Shown: in pieces, positions 45,318 through 53,120 of the stretch
Numbering within the stretch: the first letter of the stretch is position 1
Layout: each line of letters begins with the position of its first letter
Source: Runella zeae DSM 19591
Lineage (GTDB): Bacteria > Bacteroidota > Bacteroidia > Cytophagales > Spirosomataceae
Length of the DNA stretch: 64,000 bases
NCBI RefSeq assembly: GCF_000423565.1
Contig: NZ_AUIF01000011.1
Location: 248,001 to 312,000 of the forward strand
Direction of reading: 5' to 3'
Program-made: the position numbers and the translations under genes
The notes under the pieces: model-generated
What the model saw: the letters and a program-made list of their open reading frames with translations, nothing else
Told to the model about the DNA's origin: nothing
The model's database searches: none

Positions 45318-45743
45318 TTACTCATTTTTGCGCTCCAGTAACCTATACACCCCCTTCCCATCAAAAAGCTTTTGCCGCCTTGTCAAATATTGTGATTGAT
45401 TTAGCTTTTCCGCCATGCCTTGATAAGTCATACCCATATTCCTATATAATGTTGGAAGCTCCTTTGCTTGCATATTTGCTTTGTGGGTTCTGGCATTCTC
45501 CATCCTAATATTACAACCTTTCTTTATCGCCTCAATAGTCAAGTTCTCAGGTTTACCAAGTATAATGCTCCGTGCTTTTAATTGCCTTACAGCTCCTTTC
45601 GTTCTTGTTCCTAATTTATAGGTGTTCCACGGTCGTTTTGTAAATATATGGTATTTATGGCCTTTTACAAATGACTGTTTATAAAATTCCACCACAATAA
45701 AAACTATCGGAAAATATATCACAAACTCAGCCCCACTCCACAA
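45318..45743 (-). pseudogene. Serine recombinase remnant (C-terminal part only)
   Basis: The frame gives 141 residues. From RTKGAVRQLKARSIILGKPE onward it closely follows the C-terminal linker and helix-turn-helix of Bacteroidota serine recombinases/resolvases (GKPENLT, then LYRNMGMTYQGMAEKLNQ, then TRRQKLFDGKGVYRLLER). The N-terminal part (WSGAEFVIYFPIVFIVVEF) bears no resemblance to the catalytic domain with its nucleophilic Ser, which appears to be lost. It is best read as a decayed mobile-element recombinase, with the upstream residues read through random sequence. Less likely is a short DNA-binding protein still in use. It is adjacent to a TonB/LytTR accessory locus. Confidence 0.6.
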
Positions 45744-45822
45744 AGTGAGGCATTGATTAATGAGATAACATTATGAGACACTTTTTGCAACTAAATCAGG
45801 CGTTTTTCTAATAGAAAATTTA

Positions 45823-45850
45823 GTCTCACAAAACGCCCGTTTTGCGAGAC
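45823..45850 (-). terminator. Hairpin downstream of the DUF4249 gene
   Basis: GTCTCACAAAACG (45823-45835) pairs with CGTTTTGCGAGAC (45838-45850), 12 of 13 positions, starting 10 bases past the DUF4249 stop. On the minus strand it is followed by TAAATTTTC. Probable terminator of the TonB receptor-DUF4249 unit; further GAGAC and GGCGTTTT repeats lie just beyond. Confidence 0.65.
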
Positions 45851-45859
45851 AAGTCATTT

Positions 45860-46648
45860 CTATAATTTAACTCCCTTCGTATCTATTGTATGAGCCGAAA
45901 AGACACCCAAAGATCCATTGGAAATATTGCTTGGAGGATTGGTTGGAGTTATACCGCCACCCGGGCCGCTATCACCTATCAGCATCAAGGTCTTGTAAAA
46001 CAATGCCGCATTTGCGTCGATGCACTGCATGGTTATATTGACGGCATCTCCTTTTTTCAATTTTACCTCATCATCGTTTATTTCCAGTCTAAGGGTATTG
46101 ACAACGCCGTTTTTTACTTCATCGTTTTGGATAAAATGTTGGTTAATAAGTTTATCGTTTACCGACACTACAAACCGATAATTGTTCCCCTTTCCCATCG
46201 GGTCATTGTAAACCGGTATTAAATTGTATTCCGTTTCACCGGTAAAAACAACTTCCTCCACTTTTATGGACTCGAAGGATACTTGCTGCGGCATAGTGCT
46301 TTGAGCAACATATGTTTGATTTTCTGCCTGCACAGTCAGTGTATAGGTTCTGCCAGGCACGCCCTTTAGGGAAGCCGTCTGATAGATCCCGTTGCCGCGC
46401 GGAGTCAAAGTTTCACGGTTTCCGGCATCATCCCTAATGCTGACGACGGCATTATCAATGGTAGGATAGGTGCCGGTTTCAATCAATTTGAGGGACTTCG
46501 TGATTTTTACGAAATACGGTCCGGTTGCGTTGGTGATATTGCCATCTATGATGACTTTAGACTGATTTACTTTGTAGTCCAACGTCACTGTTTTTTCGCA
46601 AGCGGTACACACCAAAGCGAGCAATACTAAGCTGATTATAGTTTTCAT
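45860..46648 (-). CDS. DUF4249 lipoprotein
   Basis: The 262-residue protein starts with a lipoprotein signal (LVLLALVCTACEK) and then the DUF4249 pattern KVIIDGNITNATGPYFVKITKS, IDNAVVSIRDDAGN, YQTASLKGVPGRTYTLTVQ, and a late disulfide-poor tail. Members are surface or periplasmic lipoproteins nearly always paired with a TonB-dependent receptor. Here it lies 10 bases after the receptor stop on the same strand, so they are co-transcribed. The pair probably binds or imports a nutrient; the ligand is unknown. Its end (GVKL) is followed by a hairpin terminator. Confidence 0.88.
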   Translation of the reverse strand: MKTIISLVLLALVCTACEKTVTLDYKVNQSKVIIDGNITNATGPYFVKITKSLKLIETGTYPTIDNAVVSIRDDAGNRETLTPRGNGIYQTASLKGVPGRTYTLTVQAENQTYVAQSTMPQQVSFESIKVEEVVFTGETEYNLIPVYNDPMGKGNNYRFVVSVNDKLINQHFIQNDEVKNGVVNTLRLEINDDEVKLKKGDAVNITMQCIDANAALFYKTLMLIGDSGPGGGITPTNPPSNISNGSLGVFSAHTIDTKGVKL

Positions 46649-46658
46649 TTTCGGGTGC

Positions 46659-49004
46659 TTAAAATTTAAAATTATACGTTACACTCGGTACCCATTGAAA
46701 GAGAGACGTTTGTACGGCATCTATTTTTTCGGGATTAATTTTGTTTTCTTTGAACGTGATGGCATACGGGTTTTTACGACCATACGCATTGTATAAACCG
46801 AAACTCCATGAACTCTGAAACTTTCCCTTGGAAGGCTTTTCGTACGTGACGCCGATGTCAAATCGATGGGTAGCCGGCATTCGGTCTGCGTTACGGTTGC
46901 CATATTGGTAGACCAGCATGTTGTTCAGCAAGTATTTACCCGTAGGAAAGGTTACTGCATTGCCGGTGGTATAGATAAAAGTTCCGGACAGTGTCCATCG
47001 GGGAGAAAGTGTATAAACCCCAACGATCGACAGATCATGTGTGCGGTCCTGCTTGGCGTTGTACCATTGGCCGTTATTTATGCCTTCTATTTGGCGTTCC
47101 GTTTTTGAAAGCGTGTATCCTATCCATCCGGTCAATGTCCCCGTTTTCTTTTTCAATAAAATCTCTACCCCATACGCCCTTCCTTTCCCAAAGAGCAGTT
47201 CGCTTTCTACGTCAGGAACGGTGTTAATGTCGGCGCCGTCTCGATAGTCAATTTGGTGCTGCATGGATTTATAATAGACCTCTGTATTCAGTTCCAGCGC
47301 ATTGTCGTTGAAGTTTTTACTCAGTCCCAGGCTCACTTGGTCGGCTATTTCCGGCTTTATGTTGTAGCTGTTTCCAATCCATTGATCGGTAGGGCTGCCG
47401 CCGGTAGAATTGCTCATCAAATGCAAATTCTGCGTGTTGCGGGCATAGCCCATTTTTACACTGGCAGTGGAGGTCACTCTGTAATTGGCCGACAGTCTTG
47501 GCTCCAAATTGAAATAGGTTTTGCCGACTTTGCCTTTTTTCAATTCTACGGATTGAGGGAGCTGATTCTGCTCGTAAATATGATAGGTATCTCCACCCAT
47601 AACATTGTAAAAAGAAAACCGAAGTCCATAGTCAAGATTGATTTTCTCAGATACCTTCCAGGAGTTGTTCGTATATACCGCATTTTCCAAGCCTATGCGG
47701 CTTTTTTTAGTATTCACAATATCAGAACCTTCGGCTTTTGTGGGCGTAATGGTGTGGTGGATGACATTGAAACCGAAGCGGATGGTATTGTCAGCGTTTG
47801 GATAAAACGTAAAATCCTGCTTGAGGTTAAGATCCTTGATGTGAGAATTGAAATTTATCTCGCCTCCCTCGCTCTTAAATCCGACATTGAAATCATAGTT
47901 GCTGTAAATGATGGAGGTATTGGAAAACAATTTACTGCTCAGTACACTGTTCCATCGCAAGGTTGCCGTAGAGTTTCCCCAGTCGCTGCCGAAAGTTTTT
48001 GAAACCCCTAATACGTCTTTGCCAAAATAGCCCGAAAAGTACAGTTTGTTCTTATCGTTGATCGCCAGATTGGCTTTGGCATTTAAGTCATAGAAGTACA
48101 ATTTAACGTCTTTTAAATCGGACGAAAGTCGTGCAAAAAGGTCTGCATACGTCCGTCGACCGGAAATAATAAAGGAGGATTTTTCTTTTTGAATCGGCCC
48201 TTCTATCGTTAATCGGCTGCTGATCAGACCAATTCCACCGCTTACCTGATAATTTTTATTATTGCCTTCTTTCATTTTTACATCCAACACCGACGACAGG
48301 CGTCCGCCAAACTGAGCCGGGCTGTTGCCTTTGATAATGGTAGCATCTTTAATGGCATCGCTATTGAACGTACTGAACATCCCCAGCAGGTGCGAAGCGT
48401 TGTATACGGGTGCTTCATCGAGCAGGATCAGGTTTTGGTCGGTCGCTCCGCCTCTCACCGAAAAGCCATTACTCCCTTCTCCATTCGATTTTACGCCGGG
48501 CATCAATTGAATGGTTTTTACCAGATCCTTTTCACCAAATACGACCGGAATTTTAGCGGCGGTTTTCATATTCAGTATTTCCGTTCCCATGGCGGAGGAG
48601 GTAAGATTTTCATCTTCCTTTTTGGAAGAGACGACTACCTCCTGTAAACTGACTCCGTCGGCCAAATTCACGTTTACCGTCACATTTGCATTCAATGCTA
48701 CCGGGATCGATTGCTGCTCGTATCCGATGTACGAAAAACGCAATGTGTAGTTGCCTTGGGGAAGCGAAAGGGAATAAAACCCGTACTCGTTGGTGGTTAC
48801 TCCCACAGTAGGTTTTTCTAAGACTCCTACCGCTACTCCAATGAGTGTTTCACCGGACGATTTTTGTTTTATCGTACCGCTTACTGTAAATTTTGTTTGC
48901 CCCAACAATAGCGTGGAGCTGCATAAAAGAAGAAGGGAAATGCCAATGGCTATCTTATGCTTGTAAGATAACGGGTGCGTTTGTCTATTTGTTTCGGGCT
49001 GCAT
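46659..49004 (-). CDS. TonB-dependent outer-membrane receptor with carboxypeptidase-like regulatory domain
   Basis: The 781-residue protein has a signal peptide (LLLCSSTLLLGQ) and a CarboxypepD-regulatory-like N-terminal domain (FTVSGTIKQKSSGETLIGVAV..., about 35-115). A plug domain follows with QLMPGVKSNGEGSNGFSVRGGATDQNLILLDEAPVYNASH (about 165-210). The beta barrel ends ...WVPSVTYNFKF, with a terminal Phe. It belongs to the non-SusC, DUF4249-partnered class. The gene lies 117 bases downstream of the LytTR regulator, on the same strand, and its regulation by that regulator is likely (inference). Base and codon use look more G+C-rich than the recombinase and DUF5677 neighbours. Confidence 0.94.
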   Translation of the reverse strand: MQPETNRQTHPLSYKHKIAIGISLLLLCSSTLLLGQTKFTVSGTIKQKSSGETLIGVAVGVLEKPTVGVTTNEYGFYSLSLPQGNYTLRFSYIGYEQQSIPVALNANVTVNVNLADGVSLQEVVVSSKKEDENLTSSAMGTEILNMKTAAKIPVVFGEKDLVKTIQLMPGVKSNGEGSNGFSVRGGATDQNLILLDEAPVYNASHLLGMFSTFNSDAIKDATIIKGNSPAQFGGRLSSVLDVKMKEGNNKNYQVSGGIGLISSRLTIEGPIQKEKSSFIISGRRTYADLFARLSSDLKDVKLYFYDLNAKANLAINDKNKLYFSGYFGKDVLGVSKTFGSDWGNSTATLRWNSVLSSKLFSNTSIIYSNYDFNVGFKSEGGEINFNSHIKDLNLKQDFTFYPNADNTIRFGFNVIHHTITPTKAEGSDIVNTKKSRIGLENAVYTNNSWKVSEKINLDYGLRFSFYNVMGGDTYHIYEQNQLPQSVELKKGKVGKTYFNLEPRLSANYRVTSTASVKMGYARNTQNLHLMSNSTGGSPTDQWIGNSYNIKPEIADQVSLGLSKNFNDNALELNTEVYYKSMQHQIDYRDGADINTVPDVESELLFGKGRAYGVEILLKKKTGTLTGWIGYTLSKTERQIEGINNGQWYNAKQDRTHDLSIVGVYTLSPRWTLSGTFIYTTGNAVTFPTGKYLLNNMLVYQYGNRNADRMPATHRFDIGVTYEKPSKGKFQSSWSFGLYNAYGRKNPYAITFKENKINPEKIDAVQTSLFQWVPSVTYNFKF

Positions 49005-49120
49005 TCAATGATCGTTTTTGTGATGACGATGCAAATCTTAAACTTGGAGAACGCGTCTGCTAATTTTTGAGAAGAAGGGTAGGAGTTATGCGAAGTACGT
49101 GTCTGTTTTACAGGAAACAT

Positions 49121-49813
49121 TCATGAAGAATACCGATTGAAAAACTCGTCGGCGTATGTTCTTCCAATCGGAAACTCGTTTTCACCAATGAAAATAGTGG
49201 TTCCTCGAACTGCTTCGATCTTGCTGAAAGGCACGATAAAACTACGATGCACCCGCATAAAATCAGTCCCATGCAATTTTTCAACCATGTCTTTCATGGA
49301 GATTCGCGCTACTATGGTTTTGCGGTCTTTGATATAGACTTTGAGATAATCGGCCAAGCCTTCGATGTAGAGAATATCAGCTATCGGAATTTTTACCAAA
49401 CTAAAATCGGCGCGGATGAAAATGTTTTTTTCAGCCTCATACGCCCTTTTGTTTATGTAATCAAAGTACTCCTGTGCTTTGGTAACGGCTTGCGTAAAGC
49501 GTTTTTGATTGATCGGTTTGAGTAAATAATCAATCGCATTCAATTCGTAACTCACGACGGCATATTCACTGAAAGCAGTGGTGAAAATCACCATTGTATC
49601 TTGCTGCAATGACTTTATTAGACTTATCCCGGTCATGGAAGGCATATGTATATCGCAAAAAATCAAGTCGATCGGAAATTTTCGCAAATACCGGAGAGCT
49701 TCACTCGGTTGCGTAAATGTTTTTACCAACCTGACGTTTTCACTTTTATCGCACAGCGATTTTATCACGTTAAGCGCTAACGGCTCATCGTCAATGGCAA
49801 TGGCGTGTATCAT
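49121..49813 (-). CDS. LytTR-family response regulator
   Basis: The 230-residue regulator has a receiver domain (IDDEPLALNVI acidic pair; phospho-Asp in DLIFCDIHMPSMTG, about residue 55; MVIFTTAF switch; LLKPI Lys). A LytTR DNA-binding domain follows (about 128-228: IFIRADFSLVKIPIADILYIEGLADYLKVY, MRVHRSFIV, FPIGRTYADEFF). Such regulators bind direct repeats near promoters and work with LytS-type kinases. Its start overlaps the kinase stop by 4 bases (ATGA), so it is translationally coupled. It probably controls the TonB receptor operon just downstream. Confidence 0.95.
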   Translation of the reverse strand: MIHAIAIDDEPLALNVIKSLCDKSENVRLVKTFTQPSEALRYLRKFPIDLIFCDIHMPSMTGISLIKSLQQDTMVIFTTAFSEYAVVSYELNAIDYLLKPINQKRFTQAVTKAQEYFDYINKRAYEAEKNIFIRADFSLVKIPIADILYIEGLADYLKVYIKDRKTIVARISMKDMVEKLHGTDFMRVHRSFIVPFSKIEAVRGTTIFIGENEFPIGRTYADEFFNRYSS

Positions 49814-50835
49814 TGTAAATTGATAGATAAAGAGACAAAGAAATCTTTTTCGGTTTCATTAATGACCAGCAAATGTTTTGAGGGATAAATCAAATTGAGC
49901 CGATTTTTTGTATTTTCAATCCCCAAGCTGCTTTTTTCAGAAATGTCCCGTTGCAAAGCCACTTTTTTATTCATTACACTTAGCTGAAACTCCGTTCGGT
50001 CCACCGTTATTTCAATTTTAATGTGGCTTTTCTGTTCGGAGTTTACACCGTGTTTAAATGCATTTTCAATGAACGGAACAATCAGCATCGGAGCAATTCG
50101 TAAATCGGGAACGGTAGTCAAAGAATAATATTCCAATTTCACGCTTCGGTCTAAACGCAATTTTTGCAATTCTATAAAATTGGTAATGTAGTTTAGTTCA
50201 TCTTCCAACAATACAAAATCCTGTTGCGTATCTTTCATCGAATAGCGCATCATCTCCGAAAGTCGGTCGACCATATCCGCCGTTTTGGGCGAGGTATCGA
50301 TGGCGGTAGCGTAAATATTGTTCAATGTGTTAAATAAAAAATGCGGATTGATCTGTGATTTGAGCGACGCAATTTGTGCCGATAGTTTTTCACTTTCCGT
50401 TTGTTTTAATCGGTTATAAACGGTCCATAAAATAGAGGACACAATCGATAACAGCCACAGTAAAAGAGCGTTAACAATAATGACGGGGAAGATTTTTTCA
50501 AGCGGCGGATTGGTTACGGGTACTAAAACAGGAATAAGGCCGGAAAAGAAAAGTATGCCGCCAACGATGGAAAATACGACTGTTATTGCCAGCAACAGAA
50601 ATAAAAAATACCCCCAGTAGTTGTTGACAAGCAGATACTTAGGAGTAAGGTAAAAGTAGTTAAAATAAAAAAGGACCAACAGCATCGCACTTAAGATCAG
50701 GCAGAGTAAAAGGTATTTTTTGTCAGACGAAGGGTCTAACGCATTAAAAAGCTGATCGCTGGAAATGTAAGGAATAACCAGTAACAATACCCATATGATG
50801 GCATGGGTAGCCATCGTGAACCGTTTAATCTTCAT
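49810..50835 (-). CDS. LytS-type sensor histidine kinase (His_kinase domain)
   Basis: The 341-residue protein has four membrane helices (about 10-30, 45-65, 78-105, 120-145) and no clear periplasmic sensor. The His_kinase block SQINPHFLFNTLNNIYA (phospho-His in NPHFLFN) and a HATPase_c-like domain with IVPFIENAFKHGVN and SLGIENTKNRLNLIYP follow. I set the start at 50835 (MKIKRFTMATH) because the longer frame to 50880 adds only a short Cys-containing stretch. It is the first gene of the kinase-regulator pair driving the TonB/DUF4249 unit. A large palindrome lies about 300 bases upstream (51139). Confidence 0.93.
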   Translation of the reverse strand: MKIKRFTMATHAIIWVLLLVIPYISSDQLFNALDPSSDKKYLLLCLILSAMLLVLFYFNYFYLTPKYLLVNNYWGYFLFLLLAITVVFSIVGGILFFSGLIPVLVPVTNPPLEKIFPVIIVNALLLWLLSIVSSILWTVYNRLKQTESEKLSAQIASLKSQINPHFLFNTLNNIYATAIDTSPKTADMVDRLSEMMRYSMKDTQQDFVLLEDELNYITNFIELQKLRLDRSVKLEYYSLTTVPDLRIAPMLIVPFIENAFKHGVNSEQKSHIKIEITVDRTEFQLSVMNKKVALQRDISEKSSLGIENTKNRLNLIYPSKHLLVINETEKDFFVSLSINLQ

Positions 50836-51561
50836 AATTACTTTGATAATGGACTGTAAACAAAGATAGAAGGCGGTCACTTCAAAAAATATGAGAAGAA
50901 GGAAAGGTTTTTGTAGATGTTTGAATAAACCTCCAAAACGATACTCTTCTTATTTTGGTCTCTGTTATGCAGGAAGAAACAAATCAGAAGGAATGGATGT
51001 CAATTATGATTTCAATCGATATAAAAATGATTGCAACTGTCTTGAGTTGAACCCTTTTTATTCTTTCTGTTTTGAGGATCATTCTGTTTATCATAAAATT
51101 CATTATAAGGCAGCTTTTTAGGCTGATTTTGCGGGAGATGTACCGATTTAAACACTAGTTTATTTCGGTACACTCTTGGTTCGTTTCACATTTTCTATTC
51201 ATCTGCCTCTTCCCATGTATTGATTTTAATAAGGACTTTGTGTAGTTCACCCCCCCCCCACACAATAGTCCATGTAAGTAATCAAAAGAACTCCCACTAT
51301 TCAAAGGGGTGCATTTCAATTTTATGCTGCTTGTATTAGTAGCTGCGTGACGGAATTCTAATCATTGGACCTTTTACGGAATAATTTGTAATTCATCCGA
51401 TTCAGATTGGTTTTATAGTACTCCAAAAGTTTTGGAGGCTCGTTTTTTGTTTCAGTGGACAACTTTTTGATTTTCAATATATGTTGATGTCATTTTGAGT
51501 AGTTCCCTCCAATAATTCAGTTTCCTGAGGCTGAATCCCCTTGTTACGTGCGGCCTCTGAA
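50836..51561. other. Gene-poor stretch upstream of the LytS kinase
   Basis: Small frames exist but none looks real. Seen: a perfect-to-near palindrome at 51139-51172 (TGTACCGATTTAAAC against GTTTATTTCGGTACA, 13 of 15 pairing, loop ACTA). A run of ten C at 51250-51259, rare in this AT-rich background. GGGGTGCATTTCAA at 51306-51319, similar to a sequence at 43936-43951. The ATTCAG-TTTCCTGAGG-CTGAAT inverted repeat at about 51514. These marks fit decayed mobile DNA (inference). Confidence 0.5.
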
Positions 51562-51759
51562 TCATACTCCCGTCAATAGATGCATATACATGGCAATCGT
51601 TTTTTTTCGCTTATCAGCCGAGGTACTTTTTTTCAAGCTAGCGTGCATAACTTGCCCTCCAAGTTCTGTCCAAATTTTGACAAAACCCTCCTTATACTGT
51701 AAATCTGTTAGTTTGTCGTATTGTGCGTTAGGAAGGGCAAGAAATTCTTTGCGAGTCAT
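51562..51759 (-). CDS. Hypothetical 65-residue protein
   Basis: The small basic protein (MTRKEFLALPNAQYDKLTDL at the start, then a helical middle and TSADKRKKTIAMYMHLLTG) has natural-looking composition, low in cysteine, and no membrane segment. I recognise no family. A 9-bp inverted repeat lies immediately before its start codon (51763-51784), compatible with an operator, which mildly favours a real, perhaps autoregulated gene. It lies in an accessory stretch; independent evidence is lacking, so the call is tentative. Confidence 0.4.
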   Translation of the reverse strand: MTRKEFLALPNAQYDKLTDLQYKEGFVKIWTELGGQVMHASLKKSTSADKRKKTIAMYMHLLTGV

Positions 51760-51762
51760 GTC

Positions 51763-51784
51763 AGTAAAAATTCATATTTTTACT
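51763..51784. promoter_or_regulatory. Palindrome AGTAAAAAT-N4-ATTTTTACT
   Basis: Perfect 9-bp arms around TCAT, beginning four bases upstream of the 65-residue ORF start codon (minus strand) and 131 bases from the kinase gene at 51915. It may be an operator for either neighbour. Confidence 0.45.
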
Positions 51785-51914
51785 AATAAAGCGAAGTTAA
51801 TCCAGCTAATACGTGAGGATATATGTTTTTTTTACCTGTATAGCGCAAAAAACGAAGTTTTAAAATGGGGGGTGAATCAATAAGTTTGTATCTATACTAT
51901 TCTTTAAATTAACG

Positions 51915-52436
51915 ATGATTATTGGCATTGGCGGATGCAGTCGCTCAGGAAAAACAACCTTAGCCGAAACCTTAGTTTGGCACTATCGCACCCAAAATAA
52001 AACGGCGATTGCGCTGCATCAAGATGATTTTGTAAAAAAAATAAAAGAGCTTCTGCTGATTCAGAATCAAGCAGATTGGGAACATCCTGCTTCTGTTGAT
52101 TTCGAGCTTCTCCAAAAAGCAATTATGTTTTTCAACGAATCGTTTGATGTGGTAATCTTGGAAGGAATACTTGTCTTCGCGGATGCTGAGATGAATCTTA
52201 ATTATGATTGTTGTTTTTTTAATACAATCTCAAAAGAAACTTTCTATAAACGGCGATTGGCCGAGACGCGTTGGGGAAAAGAACCTGAGTGGTTTCTTGA
52301 ACATGTGTGGGAAAGCTTCTTAAAATATGGTCAGCCGCCATTGATTGTAAAAAATATGATGGTCTTAGATGGGGAAAATCCGTATCAAATGGAGAAAATA
52401 GAGGAATTTTTGCGACATATTGGCAATGGGCTGTAA
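51915..52436 (+). CDS. Uridine kinase / nicotinamide riboside kinase-like P-loop kinase
   Basis: The 173-residue protein is a P-loop nucleoside kinase. It has Walker A GGCSRSGKTT at residues 5-14, the acceptor-site motif HQDDF (about 36-40), a Walker B-like VVILEGILVF (about 76-85) and the lid region FYKRRLAETRWG with arginines. The QDDF arrangement is as in nicotinamide riboside kinases and uridine kinases, so its substrate is probably a nucleoside or a related small alcohol; which one cannot be decided. Length is at the short end. It is monocistronic between accessory sequence and the Hsp20-like gene. Confidence 0.78.
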   Translation: MIIGIGGCSRSGKTTLAETLVWHYRTQNKTAIALHQDDFVKKIKELLLIQNQADWEHPASVDFELLQKAIMFFNESFDVVILEGILVFADAEMNLNYDCCFFNTISKETFYKRRLAETRWGKEPEWFLEHVWESFLKYGQPPLIVKNMMVLDGENPYQMEKIEEFLRHIGNGL

Positions 52437-52513
52437 ATGAATAGCCATTTTGTCAGTAAAAAATGCAGTGGTATGTTGTTTGAAGTATTTTAAGCAACAA
52501 GCCAACTAGCAAG

Positions 52514-52915
52514 ATGAAAACGAAAATAGAAATTCCCCAAGATATTTTGACCGCCATAGATTTTGCCAATACCACAAATGGTGGCATGAGCGAACCTCAC
52601 GTTGTGGTTGCACAACAAGAAGAAGGATATGATGTAAAAGTAAAGGCGGCAGGCTTAGAAGCTGATAGCTTTCAGGTTGATGTGTTGAACAATCGATTGT
52701 GGGTGTATCATTTGTTGCCTCTATTTGCTGAGCGTCCAGATGGTATGGACAACCTACAGACCGTTCGTACGATTGCCAATGTATTTTTACCGAACGACGT
52801 AGATTCAGAGCGTATTACGGCCCGTTATGATTTTAAATCCCAGCAGCTTCATATTCATTTACCTCATAAATATACCACCCGCAATTTCCGCCGACACATA
52901 GATATTGAATATTAA
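52514..52915 (+). CDS. Hsp20/alpha-crystallin-like protein (divergent)
   Basis: The 133-residue protein shows a beta-sandwich pattern resembling the alpha-crystallin/CS fold: PHVVVAQQEEGYDVKVKAAGLEADSFQVDVLNNRLWVYHL in the middle and IANVFLPNDVDSERITARYDFKSQQLHIHLPHK towards the end. These correspond to strand pairs and the L-P-x-x-V-D element of small heat-shock proteins. The usual I-x-I tail is not seen. If the assignment is right it is an ATP-independent chaperone, but sequence divergence keeps this open. The MITE-like element starts three bases after its stop. Confidence 0.7.
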   Translation: MKTKIEIPQDILTAIDFANTTNGGMSEPHVVVAQQEEGYDVKVKAAGLEADSFQVDVLNNRLWVYHLLPLFAERPDGMDNLQTVRTIANVFLPNDVDSERITARYDFKSQQLHIHLPHKYTTRNFRRHIDIEY

Positions 52916-52917
52916 GA

Positions 52918-53094
52918 GCTGTCTCAAAAGTCTAGTAGCACCAAATTATCTTTGGCCTCTGTTCAACCTCACCCCCTAAATCCCCCTCTCCTTTCTGGAG
53001 ATGGGGACTTTTGAAGCCCTTCTCCTAGCAGGAGAAGGGTTGGGATGAGGTGGAAACCAAAGAATATTTTGTGTCCTGTTATTTTTGAGACAGC
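52918..53094. mobile_element. MITE-like element with 12-bp terminal inverted repeats
   Basis: GCTGTCTCAAAA (52918-52929) and TTTTGAGACAGC (53083-53094) are perfect inverted ends of a 177-bp unit. Inside, CTTTGG/CCAAAG and a CCTCACCCC / GGGATGAGG arm pair, and two GC-rich hairpins occur (CCTTCTCCTAGCAGGAGAAGG core). There is no coding capacity. The CCTCACCCC... and ...GGGATGAGG ends are common in non-autonomous repeats of Bacteroidota (recalled, not searched). It inserted between the Hsp20-like stop and the OmpA gene end. Confidence 0.75.
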
Positions 53095-53120
53095 CTCCTC
53101 TAGTTTTGGATTATGATATG

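Noticed and set aside
47253-48002. 249-residue ORF antisense to the TonB receptor
   Set aside because: No motifs and explained by the codon bias of the receptor in the other strand.
50891-51121. 76-residue ORF on the plus strand after the LytS gene start
   Set aside because: Rich in Cys/Tyr/Arg and Lys with no recognisable pattern; likely chance frame.
43936-51319. GGGG(A)GTGCATTTCAA at 43936 and 51306 as a flanking direct repeat of the accessory island
   Set aside because: Only about 14-16 bases with a one-base indel; chance similarity cannot be excluded, so no attachment site is claimed.
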